Made by a program: the position numbers and the translations under genes. Shown here one piece after another: positions 11,146 to 23,062 of a DNA stretch of 64,000 nucleotides. Positions within the stretch are counted from its first letter, which is position 1. Every line of letters starts with the position of its first letter. Origin of the DNA: Chrysoporthe austroafricana. Its lineage: Eukaryota > Ascomycota > Sordariomycetes > Diaporthales > Cryphonectriaceae. The stretch lies in assembly GCA_001051155.2 (NCBI GenBank), contig JYIP02000001.1, positions 3,720,001 through 3,784,000 of the forward strand, written 5' to 3'. The notes beneath the pieces were generated by a model. The model searched no databases and had not been told where the DNA came from. It saw nothing but the letters and a program-made list of their open reading frames with translations.

Positions 11146-12588
11146 ATGGTGTATGATATCAATTTGTTTCAGATTTTGTTTGAGGGGTAGTGAAAAATAA
11201 CTCAAAGCATGCAGGTTTGTCGATGCAAATTGAGACGCCATCAGCAAATGAATCAAAATTCTGCAGTCCTCCTCCTCCAGGCCCGTCAGTATCCCACCCA
11301 TGTTCAACGCTGTAAGCAATAGCGAGACGACACAAAACTTCGAATATGTTCAGACTGATTGGCTACACCTTTACGTCCTCTTCTTAATTTATGCTACTAC
11401 AGCAGCTACATTTTGCTAGTCGTAAATGCCTCTATTTCCCGAGGGCTTGGGGTTATCGCCTCTACTGCCCCTTCTCGTAGAATGTGAAAACATAAATCAT
11501 GACTTTTCATTACTACTGCAGGGGCCCGAATACCTACAAATAAGACCAAGGTATGCCGGCTTGAATTGTGAATGGCAGTACTCACTACCTTGGTGCTTTA
11601 TATTATTCCCAATGGCTAACTGACAATATGTCGTTATCATAGCTCCATAATGATGGCTCGCAGCTGACTGAGAATAAGCTGTGGTCCGGGTTGTCTCAAA
11701 AACAGAATATACATTGAAAATATTACTTCGCCCCCTCTTAGACAACTATACCCAGCCTACCTAGTCCTACACCTCATCCAAAGCGTTCGGGTCCTTACAC
11801 CAAATACCGGGAAAGCGAACCAGCATCAGCTTCACAGGGCTTTCCCCACGAGTTTAGCACCTATAACCTTTCCTAGGATGCCTGCGGTATTTCCGAATTG
11901 TTTTTTTTTTCGCTCAGACCAGATCCGCGAAATCTGGGCCAGTAGGATCTGCCGAGGACAACGGACCCAACTGGCCTCAAATACTCCCTGGAGGTATTCG
12001 AATCCGACGCCGATGACAGATTGCGTCATTCTTACCGATGTACCACCACCTTAGCTTGTGTTCCGATCACTTCGAGATACGTCAAGGTATTGTTGCCTGA
12101 ATCGCCCATTCCCCATGCATCCACCGTGGAGTTGGAACTACATAACTTTGTCTCTAATAATACAACACTTGTGGTTTGTGATGATTTGCTATGGCATGGA
12201 TCGCATCGGGATAATTTGACAGACTTCAATGTCGTTAAGGGCCGTGACCATGGTTTTAAAGGAGGCATTTCGCTCTTTATCAGCCTTGTACTACCTTGCC
12301 TCACTCTAGAGCGTCCGGATGATGTGAAAGAAATTAAGCTAGAAGAGATGCCTTATTATAACGACTGTAGGTTCTAGGTGGTAAGTACATGATACAAAAG
12401 CAGTGTTTGATTTGTTACGGTACCATGATATGCAAGCCTGAGGTGAGTTTTGGAAAGTTTCATCGAGATTACCCATCTAAAACTGCTTCGCATATGCGGT
12501 AGGCCGCTACATAAGGCACAATACTGCATCACAAAGTTCAAGAGGCTCAAAGTTCCCTCATGCCCACCGAGCTAGAGCAATAATCGTG
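11146..12588. other. Convergent intergenic region, AT-leaning
   Basis: A 1.4 kb stretch with no supported gene. A 118-residue frame at 12021-12377 has no motif and is overlapped by an equally long antisense frame. Confidence 0.45.
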
Positions 12589-15161
12589 TCATGGAGACAC
12601 ACTTGAGTGACGCTTGAACAATTTAAGAAGGTCTTCTTCATATTCGATCCCACATCGCGCCGTAATGAGCAGCCTCTCTCGGTTGTCCAAAGTAGAATTA
12701 TGAGCCCTCGAGAGAGTTTTGGCAACCCTCTCTAGATGGACACTCTCCAGCTTCATACCACGTTCGATCAGGTCTTTCCACTGGTCCAAGTCCATCTGCA
12801 GTCTCTTAGACCTGTGGGTCTGAACGGCAGCGTCGGAGACGTAGATACAAGGGCTTGTGCCCGTGTCTACCATCTTCACAGTCTTAGCTGTTGCCTCTGG
12901 TACCTGTGCTTGGAATCCGGCGTTCTGTGTGGTAGCCCGCTTCTGAGCAGTGAAGTGTTCAAAATTTCTGTCATTAGCCAGCATCTGGCTGTCATTGCTT
13001 CCCCCAAGACAGTCCTCGGTGTCTCGAATGTGACGGTCATCTTGGCGGTCTGCCTCAGCTTGTTCATCAGGATACACGCATGCAAAGACGGCGCTTTTGG
13101 TACATGCCTTGCACATAGGTTTCGACCGATCACACTTTTGTTTCTTCCGCCGACAACGCATACAAGCGGACGTCGCAAATCCTTGGCCGGATTCGTCTAC
13201 ATGTGTGGTAACCGGAACCACCCCGTGAATCTCTCCCAGTCTCGGATCTAGCTCTGCGTCTGAAAATTCTGCATCTTGAGCTGTCTGATTCTCTTCTGCT
13301 GGACTTGCTTGAGGTGTCGTAGAAACTCTACTAGAGGACTGGGCAACCTTAGATCTGGGAATTCGGGCTCCCTGATTCGTTTTGCGTGCCTTCTTCGCCG
13401 CAGGCTGCGGTCGGTCCTGGCGAGACGCTGGTCGCTTCTTCACAGCAGTCCTCACGGCATTCTTAGTTGCCATCAACGACGCAACGCATCCCTGTTCTTG
13501 ACTTGCAGCGAGATTGTTGTTGCCCGTGTCGATGTTCTCAGCAAGAAGTGGCCGGTCTATATCTTCTTTTGGTTTTAGGCCTAAGGCAAGGCTGGAGGTA
13601 GAATGCTGCGCCGTCACAAGGGATACCGGACCGTTCGGCGATCCCGGTACTGAAGGGGCATCGTATGCGATGTTCACCATATTCCGTGTTGGCGCGCCGG
13701 GATGCATGGAACCAAGAGCGGGGCCTTCAGGGTGATGCATCCAAGGCGGTGCCATGTCGTCTATCGCGTCACTTATTGAATCTGATCCTAATGGCGATGC
13801 AGTATTACGACTCTCATGCTGACCGGTCGTGGTTGATCGCCAGTGGGAACGCAGGGGACCCAGAGAAGACCCGCGCATTTTCCTGCTAACAGGGCCTTGA
13901 GGACGCCAGCGGCCCGTCTCGAAGGCAGTCGCCGGTAGACTGTCTGCGTCGTCACAATGTTCATCAGCTAGCTCATCGGAAGCTATCTCGTCTGGTAGAG
14001 CCGCGGCCGCGAAATTGTTGTTAGTACGCATCTCAGAATGCTGAAACCGTTGCCCACCATGCGAGTTGACGAGACCAAAATCGCCCTCCAAATATGGTGT
14101 GGAGTGGTCTCCGCTAGGATCATGTCGGTTCGGATTCAAGGGTCTTAAAAGAGAATGATCTATTTCCACGTCGTTATAGCCGCTCTGGTATGGACGAGCA
14201 CTTGATGGTCTTGCCAGAGAATGTCTGGTGCTAGCAAACCCGCCATGTTGTGGAAAAGGATCTCTGAGGGTAGCTAAGCTTCGGCGGTGGCCATGAGATG
14301 AGACGCGAGACAGGTAGCTCAGTGTGGGCTGCTGAAACTGGTTCAGAGCTTGACTCGATATTGCTCGATTCAGCATGGAACTTGAAGGCCGACTTGGAGG
14401 TCGAGGGGGAGGTGGCATGAGAGCTTCTTGCCCAGTCGTCAGGTAGGGAGATCGGCTTGGACGTCGAATGGGAAGGAGCATTGAGGCTTGGGGCGCGAAG
14501 TTGGCTGAGCTGCTGAGATCTAGAGCAGACTTGTAGAAGTCCATAGCAGACTGTGCCCTTGGAAACGGCGAGAGTTGAGAGGAGGTATTGGGCATCTCGA
14601 TGTGGAACAGACCAGCGTCCTTCGATAGGTAGGCGACGGCGGTGTGGAAATCTTGGTATGAATGGAGATGAAGGCGGATGATCTTTAGACAGTTGCCCTA
14701 AGAAAGGTCAGGGACGCGGGGGATCAGGATTTCGATCAGGTCTTAAATACTGGAAATATCTGGCCGGCGGGGGCGGATGGCTGTCCGACGTCCTCGCCCA
14801 ACGGCAGGGGTAACGGCAACATCAGCTGGAGCACCTTGTCTTTGACGCTGCTCCGGAACTTGCAGGACAATTCACGAGCTGCTTTGGAAAGTTGCTTGCC
14901 TAGCAGATCGAGATCCCACCGCGCCTCCAGCCGTGTACGTCTACGGTCAGTTACAGGGTCCATGAAGGGCATTAAGACAGGTGAGGGACGACTAACCATA
15001 TTCTTGCCATCAATGTGAATTTCCATGAGATGGCTGCCATTTCGTGCTGGCTGGGTCTTAAACCTGAGGGTAGCATCTCGGGCGATAGGCTGGGTTGCTG
15101 ATTCCACTTCAACGCAAAGCAGGCGCAAATTATGACTGATGCTGCCTTTATTGAGCTCCAT
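12589..15161 (-). CDS. Zn2Cys6 regulator with zinc cluster near the C-terminus
   Basis: Putative nuclear DNA-binding protein of about 839 residues. Exons 14751-15161 and 12589-14697 (minus strand) are joined by a 53-nt intron, phase 0, with a GTATTT donor and TTCTTAG acceptor. The join is supported because the frame upstream of the obvious ATG at 14595 stays open and reads like protein (NCLKIIRLHLHSYQDFHTAV). The zinc cluster is Cys649, 652, 659, 666, 669 and 677 (CX2CX6CX6CX2CX7C), with RRKKQKC between. A Lys/Arg-rich stretch near residues 555-585 may be a nuclear signal. Residues 1-170 (including HIDGKNM and LEARWDLDLLGKQLSK) do not resemble any family I know. The fungal_trans domain is absent. 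A possible 72-nt in-frame intron within exon 1 (GTTAGT at about 14996) cannot be excluded. The first ATG is uncertain; 15248 is an alternative. Confidence 0.75.
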
Positions 15162-16070
15162 ACTGAGGGTGTTGGCGGCTGCCTGATGGCTGGGATTGTT
15201 TGAACGGTGGAAAGGACTGCGGACTGTGTGATCAAGGAACAGTGACAACGATTATATGGGAAGGAGGGACTACCAATGCTGCTTGATTAGGAGAGCAGAC
15301 TGGGCTGGGAAGGAGGTGGGGATGATTGATCCAAAGCCTGGCCTTGAGGATGTCTGCAGTGCCAACTCCTTTGCGAGACTGATGAGCATCGCCTAAGAGA
15401 AGAGAATGAGGCCAGGGGAGGCGCGTAGGCATGTTTGGTGGACTAACACCCCAGGTGCTCAGGACTGGGTGGTGACAAAGGAGAAGTAGGAAGGGCAGAC
15501 AAACCAGAAGCCGTCTCGTTGCCTGCCTGGCTCCCCCAGTATGAGAGTAAGGCAGGGACCGAGATGCTTACCTCATATACTCTTTCCCCAAGCAGCGTAC
15601 ACACTTGCAATACTATTCTAATATAGGAACTGTCCCCTAATGCCTTCCCGAATTGCAGTGACACAGAAAGAGGCGACTGGCCGCTAGCGCGCTGGTAGGT
15701 TGAGTGGGGTTGAAATGGGAGCACAGACCACCCAGTACTGCCGGCCTGCCACCTACTTCCTGATTCTGGTCTGTGCATCGGTTAGCTCCAAAAATTCCCC
15801 TGCTGGTCCTTTCGCTGCAGGCGCATCTCTAGTTCTGCCTCTGCAACTCCAACCCAGGGGTCACTGCTTCACGTCAACGCCTATCAATAACGCGTCGCAA
15901 AGGAAGATTTGATGCGGTGAATGGGGCCAGGCCCAACCTACCACCCAAACCCGACTCATCGTCACACCGTGCGAGATCTCTGCCCATCGCGACTCGTTGC
16001 CAGTCCTTCGTCAGGTCGAATCGCAGCCTCGGAGCGTTTGCGCCCGTCCGTCGCGGGCTAAGCGACGACC
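15162..16070. other. Divergent promoter region, Zn2Cys6 gene / rsc9
   Basis: About 900 nt between divergent genes. The minus-strand frame 15443-15778 and plus-strand frames near 15917-16221 are short, mutually overlapping and motif-free. The latter overlap the rsc9 start in other frames. Confidence 0.4.
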
Positions 16071-19000
16071 ATGGCGCCTCCAAAACCAGTTACAGAGCAC
16101 ACCATTGATCGAACCCCCGAGTATGAGGACTTTATCAATAAGCTCAGGGACTTCCATGCAGAACGAGGCACCAAGTTTGATCCCGAACCCAAGGTCGGCA
16201 ACGGTCACATCGATCTCTTGAAGGTCTTCAACCATATCGTAGGAAGCGGGGGCTACGACAAGATTACGGAGGAGAAGCTGCTATGGCGCAAGGTCTCTCA
16301 AGAGCTTGGTATCTTCTCTCACAATGAGGCAGCTGTCGCTTTCAATCTGAAAACGGCCTACTACAAGAACCTTGCAGCCTACGAGATCAGAACCATCCAC
16401 AACAAGACCCCTCCTCCCCCCGAGATCCTTGAGGAAGTTTCGGCAAAGGGCGGGAACCTTCTGACACGGACCCTCGAGAACTACAGACCCCGCGATCGCT
16501 CCACTGCGCAAAACTCACCTCAACCATCCGGTGATGATGGCACGCCTGCTAGAGACAGCAAACAAGAAGACACGCCCAGCTCAGGGAGGGCTGCCCGTGG
16601 TCTGAGGCAGGCTCCGCCCCAGAGGGTCATCTTCCAGCCAGACACTGGTCCAACCCGTCCTTCGCGACACGCCTCAGCGCAGCACAGCTCTAATGCCTCT
16701 GCTGCAAACTCACTCAACGCTCAAGCATCTCACTCCCACACCCTCTCCCACTCGCAAAGCAACGGACACCTGCCACACGGCATGAACCGCACTTCATCTC
16801 ACCAGATGAACCAGGCCGCTCCTCAGTCGCACATTGCCCGCGGTGGCGCGTCTGCGAGCTTTAGTCCTCAGAATTTTGAACTTCACTCCTCAACGGTTAC
16901 GAGCTTTCAACCCCCAACCGTTCAGCCTCTAGCTCTTCGCCCTGTCGAGACTCCGGGCAACGCACCCGCCAAGTTTATGAAAAGGCATCCGGTTGCAGCT
17001 CTGCCCGTGCCGCGCCAAGCCCCATTACCTAGTAGTGAGTTCCTATCTCATGCCCATTTGATGCGACTTTTCTAACCATGTCTTCGTGCAGGCGTGCCAG
17101 TCCAACCCTCTCCTTTCGATGGCCCGAATATCTACGCTCGTTGCCTTTACGCACTCCGTTCAGGCCTACCGGACGAAGAAGGCTTCGCAGTACATCATCT
17201 TATGAAGATATCGTATGAACGAGGTGATAGATACAAGTTCGAAGGTTTCCCGGGTCTGGCCGAAGGACTTGTGGACGTGGCTTTCAAGGTCGGGGAGCTC
17301 TTCTACGACATCAAGTGGGTCGTGTGCTACGATCCAGATTCGGATGGCGATGACATCGCAGAGTTGGATGGCATTAATGGCACTCCTGATATCCTGGAGC
17401 GCCTCGCACAGCTGACGCCCCGGCTTTCGCAAGATCAAATCCATCCCGCCGATTTTGCAGACAAGATGGTCGTCGTTACAGAGGCCGCCATGGCCATTCG
17501 CAACATGGTCATGCTGCCCGAGAACTCGCGTCACATGGCAGACTTCCCACCCTTGAGAGACTTGCTGTGCATTATTCTCCATCTACCGTCCAGTGAGACA
17601 AGCGTGGAACTGAAGCATATCGCACTTGACATCGCAGAGCAATTGACCCCGGAACTGGCCCTCGAAGTTGATGACCCTCTCTATCGGACACTGCTGGCCC
17701 AGCTCAAGTCGGTCGACCGTGGGTGCATTTTGACGTCACTCCGCGCTCTCGCACGGATCTCCATGAACTCATCTGAGACCAACAAGCTTGGTTCCGTCCC
17801 TCTGGATATCCTGGAAATCATCATCGACTGGCTGATGCTCAACGATGACGAGCTTCTGGATGCATGCTTGGACTTCCTCTACCAGTACACAGCTGTTGTG
17901 TCCAACCTAGAGAATCTCCTCAGCTTCCGATTCACTAAGCCTGAGAAGCCAGAGGGTCTTGTCAGGCACCTGGCACGTCTCCTCTCTCACGGCGCAAAGC
18001 GAATGACATACACGCAGACGCTTCAGCCCGAGGTCAAGATCCCTTACAGCGAGGAGGTCGCACCTCTGCCCCATGACTTGCAGGAGCGTCTCTTAGCCAT
18101 GGAGGAGCCCGAGAGATGTTACATGTGGCTGCGATGTCTGTTTGAAGAAGATGCTGAGGCTTCTATCACTCAAATTGCAATCTGGACAGCTTACCAGTCG
18201 TGCTTCAGCAGCAAATTATCGCAGATGGGCAAGTCCATGATCTCTCCAGCAGACTTTATCAGGAACGTGAACCATGTCTGGGCGACGGCTGGGGCACAGA
18301 TTATTCGTGGACCGAAGGGCGAGAACCAGAAGTTCATTATTAAAGGGATACGAGCTCGATCTCGGCCTGTCGATCCCGAGAATGAGGGCCGGGAGTATTT
18401 CCGCTGCCTATGGACCCTGCCTGGTCCTAAGTATCAGAAGTGTAACAATTTCTTTGCCAATGCAGAGAAGATGTTTGAGCACATCCTGCCCGCTCACCTC
18501 GGCGAGACAGCCGACGAAACTGGTCGCTATGCGAACAAGGACGTCGAGAGCAGGTGCTTCTGGGCGGGATGCCACAAATTTGCTACGCCGACTAAAATGT
18601 CTTTAATGACCTTCGCGCAGCATATCAAGACCCATCTCACTGCGGTACAACACAACTTTGAGCCTTCCAAAGCACCTCTCTCCGCAAACAACGACAATGA
18701 GGCCATGCCTGATGGGAGTGGACTGAGTCCGGGAGGGAACGCCGCTAAGCGGTCTAAGTGCGCCCATACTGTACCGGCAAAAACCTTCTCATTCACCTAC
18801 GAAGAGACACTGACCACCCGAGACGAGCGGAACCCTAACATCATTCAGCCGGCCGGGATACCTCTCAGCGCTGTGCTAGTCCTTCGCAACATCGCCCGCA
18901 ATGTTGTCAAGACTGAGGCCCAGGATGACCTGCTTAAAGAGCAGGAGAAACACGGTTTAGACGAGAAAGCGAGAGGTTGGAATGAGAGGCTCTTCCGATG

Positions 19001-19091
19001 CGTGCTACCTCGACTGCATGAGGTCATGACGGCCAACCGCGTGATGGCACCTAACATCTGTAGTCTACTAGAGCTGATCCAGGAGCAGTGA
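16071..19091 (+). CDS. rsc9: RSC chromatin-remodelling subunit Rsc9 (ARID protein)
   Basis: Subunit of the nuclear RSC/PBAF-type remodeller. Model: exons 16071-17034 and 17092-19091, giving 987 residues. The ARID domain spans about residues 15-112 (EYEDFINKLRDFHAERGTKF, then VGSGGYDKITEEKLLWRKV and YYKNLAAYE). A Ser/His/Gln-rich linker (150-320) precedes a helical armadillo-like region (residues 330-640). An RFX-type winged-helix segment (about 677-750, ITQIAIWTAYQSCFSS and FIRNVNHVWATAGAQII) follows. A Cys/His pair region after it (RCFWAGCHKF, then HIKTHL) resembles the C2H2 remnant of Rsc9/ARID2. The intron is 57 nt, phase 1, with a GTGAGT donor that restores a Ser codon. ARID-type Swi1 is excluded by this C-terminal architecture. 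Confidence 0.93.
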
Positions 19092-21913
19092 GCAAGTTGT
19101 CGCGACAACACAGGGGCGCTGATTCGAATTGTTCAAAAGATTACTTGATTTCCGCAAAGCGCGGCAAAAAGTTCTTCTAATTTTTAAGTCATGGACGGAT
19201 TAAGGCCAAACCTTGTTCATGGGTGCTTTGGTCGCGGTAATACCCTCATGACGGCGTTGATGGACGGGCGAACGACGGCGTAGGGTTTCAAGTGGCCGTG
19301 AAGCAGGGATGAGGCCCATCGCTATTGATTTTGACTTGCATTTTTTTTTTTTTTAAACAAAAAAACATTTTTTTTCCTTTCCTTTTTTTTTTTTGTTGCA
19401 ATCGCTGCGTTAGCATTATAGATACCTGCTAGGTAGACGAATGTACCATCATCATTGACCATTCACATTTTCGTTGCATCCACTGCGACAGTCATTCGAT
19501 GTAGTTAGCCGACATGTCTCTCGACCCTGCTCCGTGCTCTTTCAGCCGCACAAAATCACCTCCAGCCCGGCGCCAGGCCAAGCCAGTATATAGTGTCAGA
19601 GTAAGGCGAGGAATGGTGCACTCCAGTAGTGCTCTAGGGCCGCTGCGCCTTCTCGAGCGTGCGGCCATGGAAGGTCTGGCTGGCCTCGACTGCGCAGGCG
19701 AATCAATTGTGGCAAACTTAGAGAAGGGCGTTCGTACACTCGAGAGCCCATATTCACTCGGATATGGATGGCCGGTGCGAGAAACAGAGCCATGCACAAT
19801 ACATTGTTCGAGCTCCTGAATGCAGACGGTCTTGGGCGCATTCTAACTAAAGCAGAACTCATCCGCCTCAAGAGTCGCAATATGGTCAAGGGCCGCTGCC
19901 ATGAAACGTCCTCCAGCAGCGGGCTATAAACGTCGAGTGCGATCTGTGGGGCGGTGGGCCTCTGGATGATCTTCGTCAGGGTCCTTGTGGGCTGCCTAGG
20001 CCCCCATGGGGTACAAACCCCACAGCGGCTAGGATTCCGTTGTTCGGTGGTTGCGCTGAGACCAGGTTTACTGGCGCCTGTTCACTTCAACCCTAGTGGA
20101 TAGGGACTCTAAGCTAAGCATTTAATACATGCTCCAGCAAACAGGACAACGTGAACAAAATACTACTGGACTTTGTTGATGAAAGCTGTCCCTGCTTGGA
20201 GGACTCCTTGCACTATATTATATAGCGTATCACTAAATCATGGCAGCAATTCTCATAACGTACCGTCTTAGTATCCTAGACCGGGTTATTTAAGTTCAAG
20301 CTAATCAGATCGTAATATCGTATTATGTGACCTTCAGGTGCAACAAAATTATTACCAAAGTGCAATTGTATGCATCCATTTAACAATCAATTTCTTTGTT
20401 GGCAGTTCTCGCCCATTCTCTAGTACACACAAGCGCAAAATAATGATTAAGCGCGTCCACGGGAGGTTGAATGACAACTTCAGCCTGCTAAAAATGCAGA
20501 ATCTTCCTAAAATCTCTGATGCTGTCCAGCCATTCTCAAGAGTCCTGTACCTTTGCACACATGTGGACTTTGCACACATGTAGAATCCTTCCATGGTTCT
20601 CATATCTCTCCACCCACTCTGCTTTGACCACGCTTTCTTACAACGTCGTGGCCGATAAGGCTAACTTAGTATATTAACATTTTTCTGTATAAACCAGATA
20701 TATTAAAGCTAGATTAACAACCTCAGCAGTGAGCTAACTCTCTATCCTCTACATAGTGCATTGCTCCAGCCAGCTTGAGGGAAGCAGCTTTTCAAGTCTC
20801 ACTTTCAATAGCAACACTACCAAGAAGCATAATTTCAATCTCGAAGCCTAGGCTGTACTCAAGAATGAACAGTCTCCAGGTCCAAATATGTCTATCCTGT
20901 GAGATATTTTCCTGTGATTCTTCAATCCCTGCACATTAAGTCAAACATTCACCTCCCCCAATACGGCGATGATCTTATTCACTATATATGTCTACTGATA
21001 GCTTGTCCCTCGCAGTGGATTGAATATAAGAACAACACTTATATTATAGCCTCCCAGCTAGTTCCTGATCATGTCAATTTCTTATACCTTCAAATGTCAC
21101 CGCATGACGCTCATCCCCGTCAGGCGTGGACTCCTTATATTATTTTTAAAGGAAATCGAGCCCGATGATAGGATAAGTGTGGAAAAGTAGGTAGGGTCAA
21201 GGTAGTGTGTTTGTGAAGATCTGGATTGCTTCAATCTAGCTGGCGAAATGGCTGGCTATTTCTAATTCTTACTACCTACCGCACAGTCTATGGGCTAGTT
21301 ACAGTGAATATACCACGTGAATATCGTATCACGAGGCACCCCTTTCCTCTGCTGCAGTAGCCCTCTCTTCTTAAGATTTACGTCTCATACTATTCTTCTG
21401 CCCTATTCTGTGGTTGTTAATAAGGTTCTGGGCGGTTCTCGACTCTGACAGAGGAACTCTCTTTCAGAAAATTTTCCTTGTACTGGCTATTATTTGCATC
21501 TCCTAATGGGCTGAGTGAATCCCGCAATTCACAATACCTAGGTAGCTTTGGGACAACAGCTCAATAATCGAGGCTTACAGTCATGAGCAAAGATCGCACA
21601 ATGAGGGTTAAATGGACAAATCTCTCTGAATTTGTTTCGTCTGAGCTGTAGGTAAACTGTGCTAGTGGGGCACTTTGCACAAGAGCCACCTCCTACAATT
21701 ATTTAATGGTGCCCCCAAGCCGCCTGCTCTGCAGTCACAATTTTCACCAACCTTCAATCAGACAACTTGACAAATAATCCTCTGTGGACGTTGACAATTA
21801 GTCCTCAACATTACGACGCGCTGCCCTCTGTCCTCACGACAACTCAACCCTTCGGGATACTTGTTAACAACTAGTTACACATACATCTACCCATCTCGGT
21901 CGCCGCAGTCAAG
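19092..21913. other. 2.8 kb gene-poor region with AT-rich island
   Basis: T/A homopolymers occur at about 19340-19395. From about 20100 to 21750 the sequence is AT-rich with many TA dinucleotides and scattered stops in all frames, suggesting a mutated (possibly RIP-decayed) element. A frame at 20899-21168 (plus) is the longest there but has no recognisable motif. The right end (21750-21913) is the leader of the SDR gene. Confidence 0.45.
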
Positions 21914-23062
21914 ATGTCTATCCTCCGTGCTGCCCTTCGTGCCACCAAGCTGGCCATTGTGCCACGCTCCAGCTTTGCCATCGGCCCATCTACAGGTGCT
22001 CGCAGCCTCACTATCTCCTACCCAGTCTTCAAGTCAGGTGTGGTACAGGAGAGGCGAGTTCCCATTTCTGTATATACTCCCAACTCGGAGGGAGTTAAGG
22101 GCTTGCACGCCACAATTCCCGTTACGCAGTATGATAGCAAGATCCACGCTGTCGCAGCCAGTCCTCCCACGAACAAGATGGAGAACCTGTCCGTCCTCAG
22201 CGAGGAATCGTTCAACAAGCTACCTCAGACCATCAAGTCCATGACCGTCAAGAACAAGGTCATCGTCGTTACCGGGTAAGTCCTCCTTTCATTTGAATTC
22301 TAATATCACGTAGAAATACTAACATCTCGCAGTGGTGCCCGTGGCCTTGGAAATTACATGGCCCGCGCTTGTGCCGAGGCCGGCGCGAAGGCCATCTCGC
22401 TCTTTGACGCCAACCCCAAGCTTGGCGATGAGGCGGCAAAGGAGCTGCACGAGAAGACGGGGCTTCCTATCAACTTCCTTAAAGTGGATGTGCGGGATGA
22501 GCAGGCTATCAGTGCTGCCGTAAACAAGGTCGTGGAACTTCACGGCACCCCCGACGTTCTCATAAACTCCGCTGGAATTGCTGATTCCAACCTGCCCGCG
22601 GAGACCTACGACCCGGCCATCTTCCGACGCCTCATAGACATCAACTTGAACGGCTCATTCTTCATGTCTCAGGCTATTGGCCGCTCTATGATGAAGGCGG
22701 GCAAGAAGGGCTCGATCATCCTGGTTGCGTCCATGTCCGGATCCATTGTCAACTATCCGCAGGAGCAATCTTGCTACAACGCTTCCAAGGCCGGCGTCAT
22801 CCAACTTGGCAAGTCGCTCGCCGCAGAGTGGGCCAAGTACAATATCCGCGTCAACTGCATTTCTCCCGGATATATGGACACCGCCCTCAACAAGGTTCCC
22901 GCCCTAGATGCGCAGAAGAAGATTTGGAAGGGTCTCACCCCTCAGGCTCGTCTCGGAAATGTTGACGAGCTCAACGGTCTCTGCGTCTTCCTCGCTTCTG
23001 ACGCCTCGTCGTTCATGACTGGTGCCAACTGCATCATCGACGGCGGTTACTCTCTATACTAG
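21914..23062 (+). CDS. Short-chain dehydrogenase, arabinitol/xylulose-reductase type
   Basis: NAD(P)-dependent oxidoreductase of the classical SDR fold, probably acting on a polyol or ketose (D-arabinitol dehydrogenase or L-xylulose reductase relatives). Model: exons 21914-22275 and 22333-23062, giving 363 residues. The nucleotide-binding motif TGGARGLG (120-127) is restored by the 57-nt phase-2 intron. NSAG (199-202) and the catalytic Ser256, Tyr269 and Lys273 (CYNASK) are all present. The C-terminal GANCIIDGGY is typical. Unusually, about 110 residues precede the Rossmann domain. The first 30 are Arg/Ala/Ser-rich without acids, resembling a mitochondrial presequence. The substrate is inferred only from overall resemblance. 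Confidence 0.9.

Noticed and set aside
11985..12015. TATTCGAATCC resembling a tRNA B box
   Set aside because: No A box or foldable cloverleaf lies at the right distance upstream.
19514..19819. 101-codon plus-strand ORF downstream of rsc9
   Set aside because: Two antisense frames of similar length cover it. No family similarity or intron supports it, although it cannot be excluded as a small gene.
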